From: JAAYCO01 sp964632015 | GTDB lineage: Bacteria; Planctomycetota; Phycisphaerae; SM23-33 | Assembly (NCBI GenBank): GCA_964632015.1 | Contig: CAZWAT010000017.1 | Location: forward strand, 1 to 24,773 | Direction of reading: 5' to 3' | DNA length: 24,773 bases | Shown here: positions 24,243 to 24,773 of the stretch, one piece after another | Layout of the letters: each line of letters starts with the position of its first letter | Position numbering within the stretch: position 1 is the first letter of the stretch | Program-made: the position numbers and the translations under genes | The notes under the pieces: generated by a model | Database searches by the model: none | Told to the model about the DNA's origin: nothing | What the model saw: the letters and a program-made list of their open reading frames with translations, nothing else

Positions 24243-24271
24243 TTGACTTTTACGCTCGGGGTGACTATTCT
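24243..24271 (+). promoter_or_regulatory. Promoter for tRNA-Arg
   Basis: TTGACT (24243-24248), 17-base spacer, TATTCT (24266-24271). It lies 45 bases upstream of the mature tRNA 5' end. The remaining part of the gap after the small protein gene (24035-24242) shows no gene I can support. Confidence 0.65.
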
Positions 24272-24316
24272 TTTTCTCTACGCTTGGAGTCGGTCAGGCC
24301 GTCGCCAAACGCCCAA

Positions 24317-24390
24317 GCGCCCGTAGCTCAGAAGGATAGAGCGACGGTTTCCTAAACCGTAGGTCACAGGTTCGAATCCTGTCGGGCGTA
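24317..24390 (+). tRNA. tRNA-Arg, anticodon CCU
   Basis: A full cloverleaf can be folded. The 7-bp acceptor stem is GCGCCCG with CGGGCGT (one G-U pair at the end). The D stem is GCTC/GAGC, the anticodon stem ACGGT/ACCGT with loop TTCCTAA (anticodon CCT at 24351-24353), and the T stem ACAGG/CCTGT with loop TTCGAAT. The discriminator base is A and CCA is not encoded. It decodes AGG. tRNA-Arg(CCU) genes are common integration targets, and an integrase fragment follows directly. Confidence 0.95.
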
Positions 24391-24427
24391 GTGCTTGCAG
24401 CTAAAGACTTACGTGCATGACCTGGTG

Positions 24428-24583
24428 GTGTCAAAAGTGAAAGAAATACACCTAAAATACACCCGCAAGCCTGTTCGACCCTATCCAGACTACCCTTTGT
24501 TCCCCCACGCTAACGGTTATTGGGCGAAGAAGATCGGCGGGCGAACTTCGCCGTGTGCCAACAAAAAGACGGCGAACGTCTGA
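24428..24583 (+). pseudogene. Truncated N-terminal fragment of a site-specific integrase
   Basis: Immediately downstream of tRNA-Arg is a short reading frame whose middle encodes PYPDYPLFPHANGYWAKKI (24479-24535). As I recall, many planctomycete tyrosine recombinases begin with this pattern (PYPDFPLxPHxxGxWxKKIRGK), followed by a core-binding domain and a catalytic domain. Here the similarity stops right after WAKKIGG and the frame ends at 24583. No core or catalytic residues can be found in any frame downstream. It is therefore best read as a decayed remnant of an integrase gene beside its tRNA target. The GTG at 24428 is a nominal start; the frame is open back to 24395. The identification rests on one motif. 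Confidence 0.55.
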
Positions 24584-24594
24584 CAGATTTTTTT
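24567..24594 (+). terminator. Possible intrinsic terminator
   Basis: A 5-bp stem AGACG/CGTCT with loop GCGAA (24567-24581) is followed, after six bases, by seven T's (24588-24594). The stem is short and the T-tract is displaced, so it is weak. It would end transcripts from tRNA-Arg or the integrase remnant. Confidence 0.3.
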
Positions 24595-24670
24595 GCTATA
24601 AGTCCCAAGATGTGCTTTTGCCTTAAGTTAATGCGCAAAAAAACCTGCAGAAAGTCAGGTGAGGGCTATT

Positions 24671-24773
24671 ATGGACACCTTGAGAGTAGACAGAATCAAG
24701 CTGCGGGAACTTCGTCGCGCTCGCCGTTTGACTGGAAGCGACTTCGCCAAATTGGGTGGAGTCGGCAATAACT
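24671..24773 (+). CDS. XRE-type helix-turn-helix protein, N-terminus only
   Basis: The ATG at 24671 follows AGGTGAGG at good spacing. The 34 visible residues include IKLRELRRARRLTGSDFAKL (9-28), then GGVGNN. This fits the first helices of an XRE/Cro-like helix-turn-helix DNA-binding domain (RELRxARxLTxxxFAxxxGV). The window ends inside the recognition region, so the rest of the protein and its effector domain are unknown. Its place just after a tRNA and an integrase remnant suggests it may belong to an integrated element, but a chromosomal regulator is equally possible. Confidence 0.6.
   Translation, partial: MDTLRVDRIKLRELRRARRLTGSDFAKLGGVGNN

Noticed and set aside
24391..24773. Second copy of the tRNA 3' end (att repeat)
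   Set aside because: I looked for the T-arm and acceptor sequence again in the 383 bases after the tRNA and did not see it. If it exists it is beyond the window.
1..24773. CRISPR arrays, complete insertion sequences, rRNA genes
   Set aside because: No regularly spaced direct repeats, no transposase or terminal inverted repeats, and no rRNA sequence were seen.

Overview
The window (24.8 kb, moderately GC-rich) looks like chromosomal DNA of a planctomycete, most probably of the Phycisphaerae type. This is inferred from protein features, not from a search: an RNase E/G with an Arg-rich insert after its S1 domain, a DUF2344 protein next to it, an ABC/GldG-like/DUF4340 operon, a FlgI-like lipoprotein carrying HEAT-like repeats, a PEP-CTERM-like tail on a small exported protein, and an integrase fragment with a PYPDYPLFPH motif. 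Most genes are housekeeping; the right end has signs of an old tRNA-associated integration.

Layout. Positions 1-6392 (minus strand) hold a leftward cluster, hpf - ptsN - ptsH - ptsI - DUF2344 - RNase E/G - start of an unknown gene. It joins ribosome hibernation, a phosphotransfer chain without visible sugar permease subunits, and RNA decay. Positions 6393-6562 hold back-to-back promoters for hpf and ackA whose -35 boxes lie in one 14-bp palindrome. Positions 6563-16390 (plus strand) carry ackA, a membrane-anchored double-LysM protein, a FlgI-like/HEAT lipoprotein, smc, a class I mannose-6-phosphate isomerase, and an RsuA/RluB-type pseudouridine synthase homologue lacking the catalytic aspartate. 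Positions 16420-23570 (minus strand) form a four-gene operon: ABC ATPase, ABC permease, giant GldG-like membrane protein and a five-repeat DUF4340 membrane protein, behind a strong sigma70-type promoter (23642-23670).

Positions 23571-24773 are more accessory in character: a tiny exported protein with a PEP-CTERM-like tail, tRNA-Arg(CCU) with its own promoter, a truncated integrase N-terminus just downstream of the tRNA, and the start of an XRE-type helix-turn-helix regulator cut by the window end.

Points most worth following up: the pseudouridine synthase with GPLN in place of GRLD; the non-flagellar FlgI-like lipoprotein; the roughly 335-residue helical insertion in the GldG-like protein and the five-fold repeat in its DUF4340 partner; and the tRNA-linked integrase remnant. 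Start sites were chosen from visible ribosome-binding sites and family N-termini. All family assignments come from motif recognition, without database searches.
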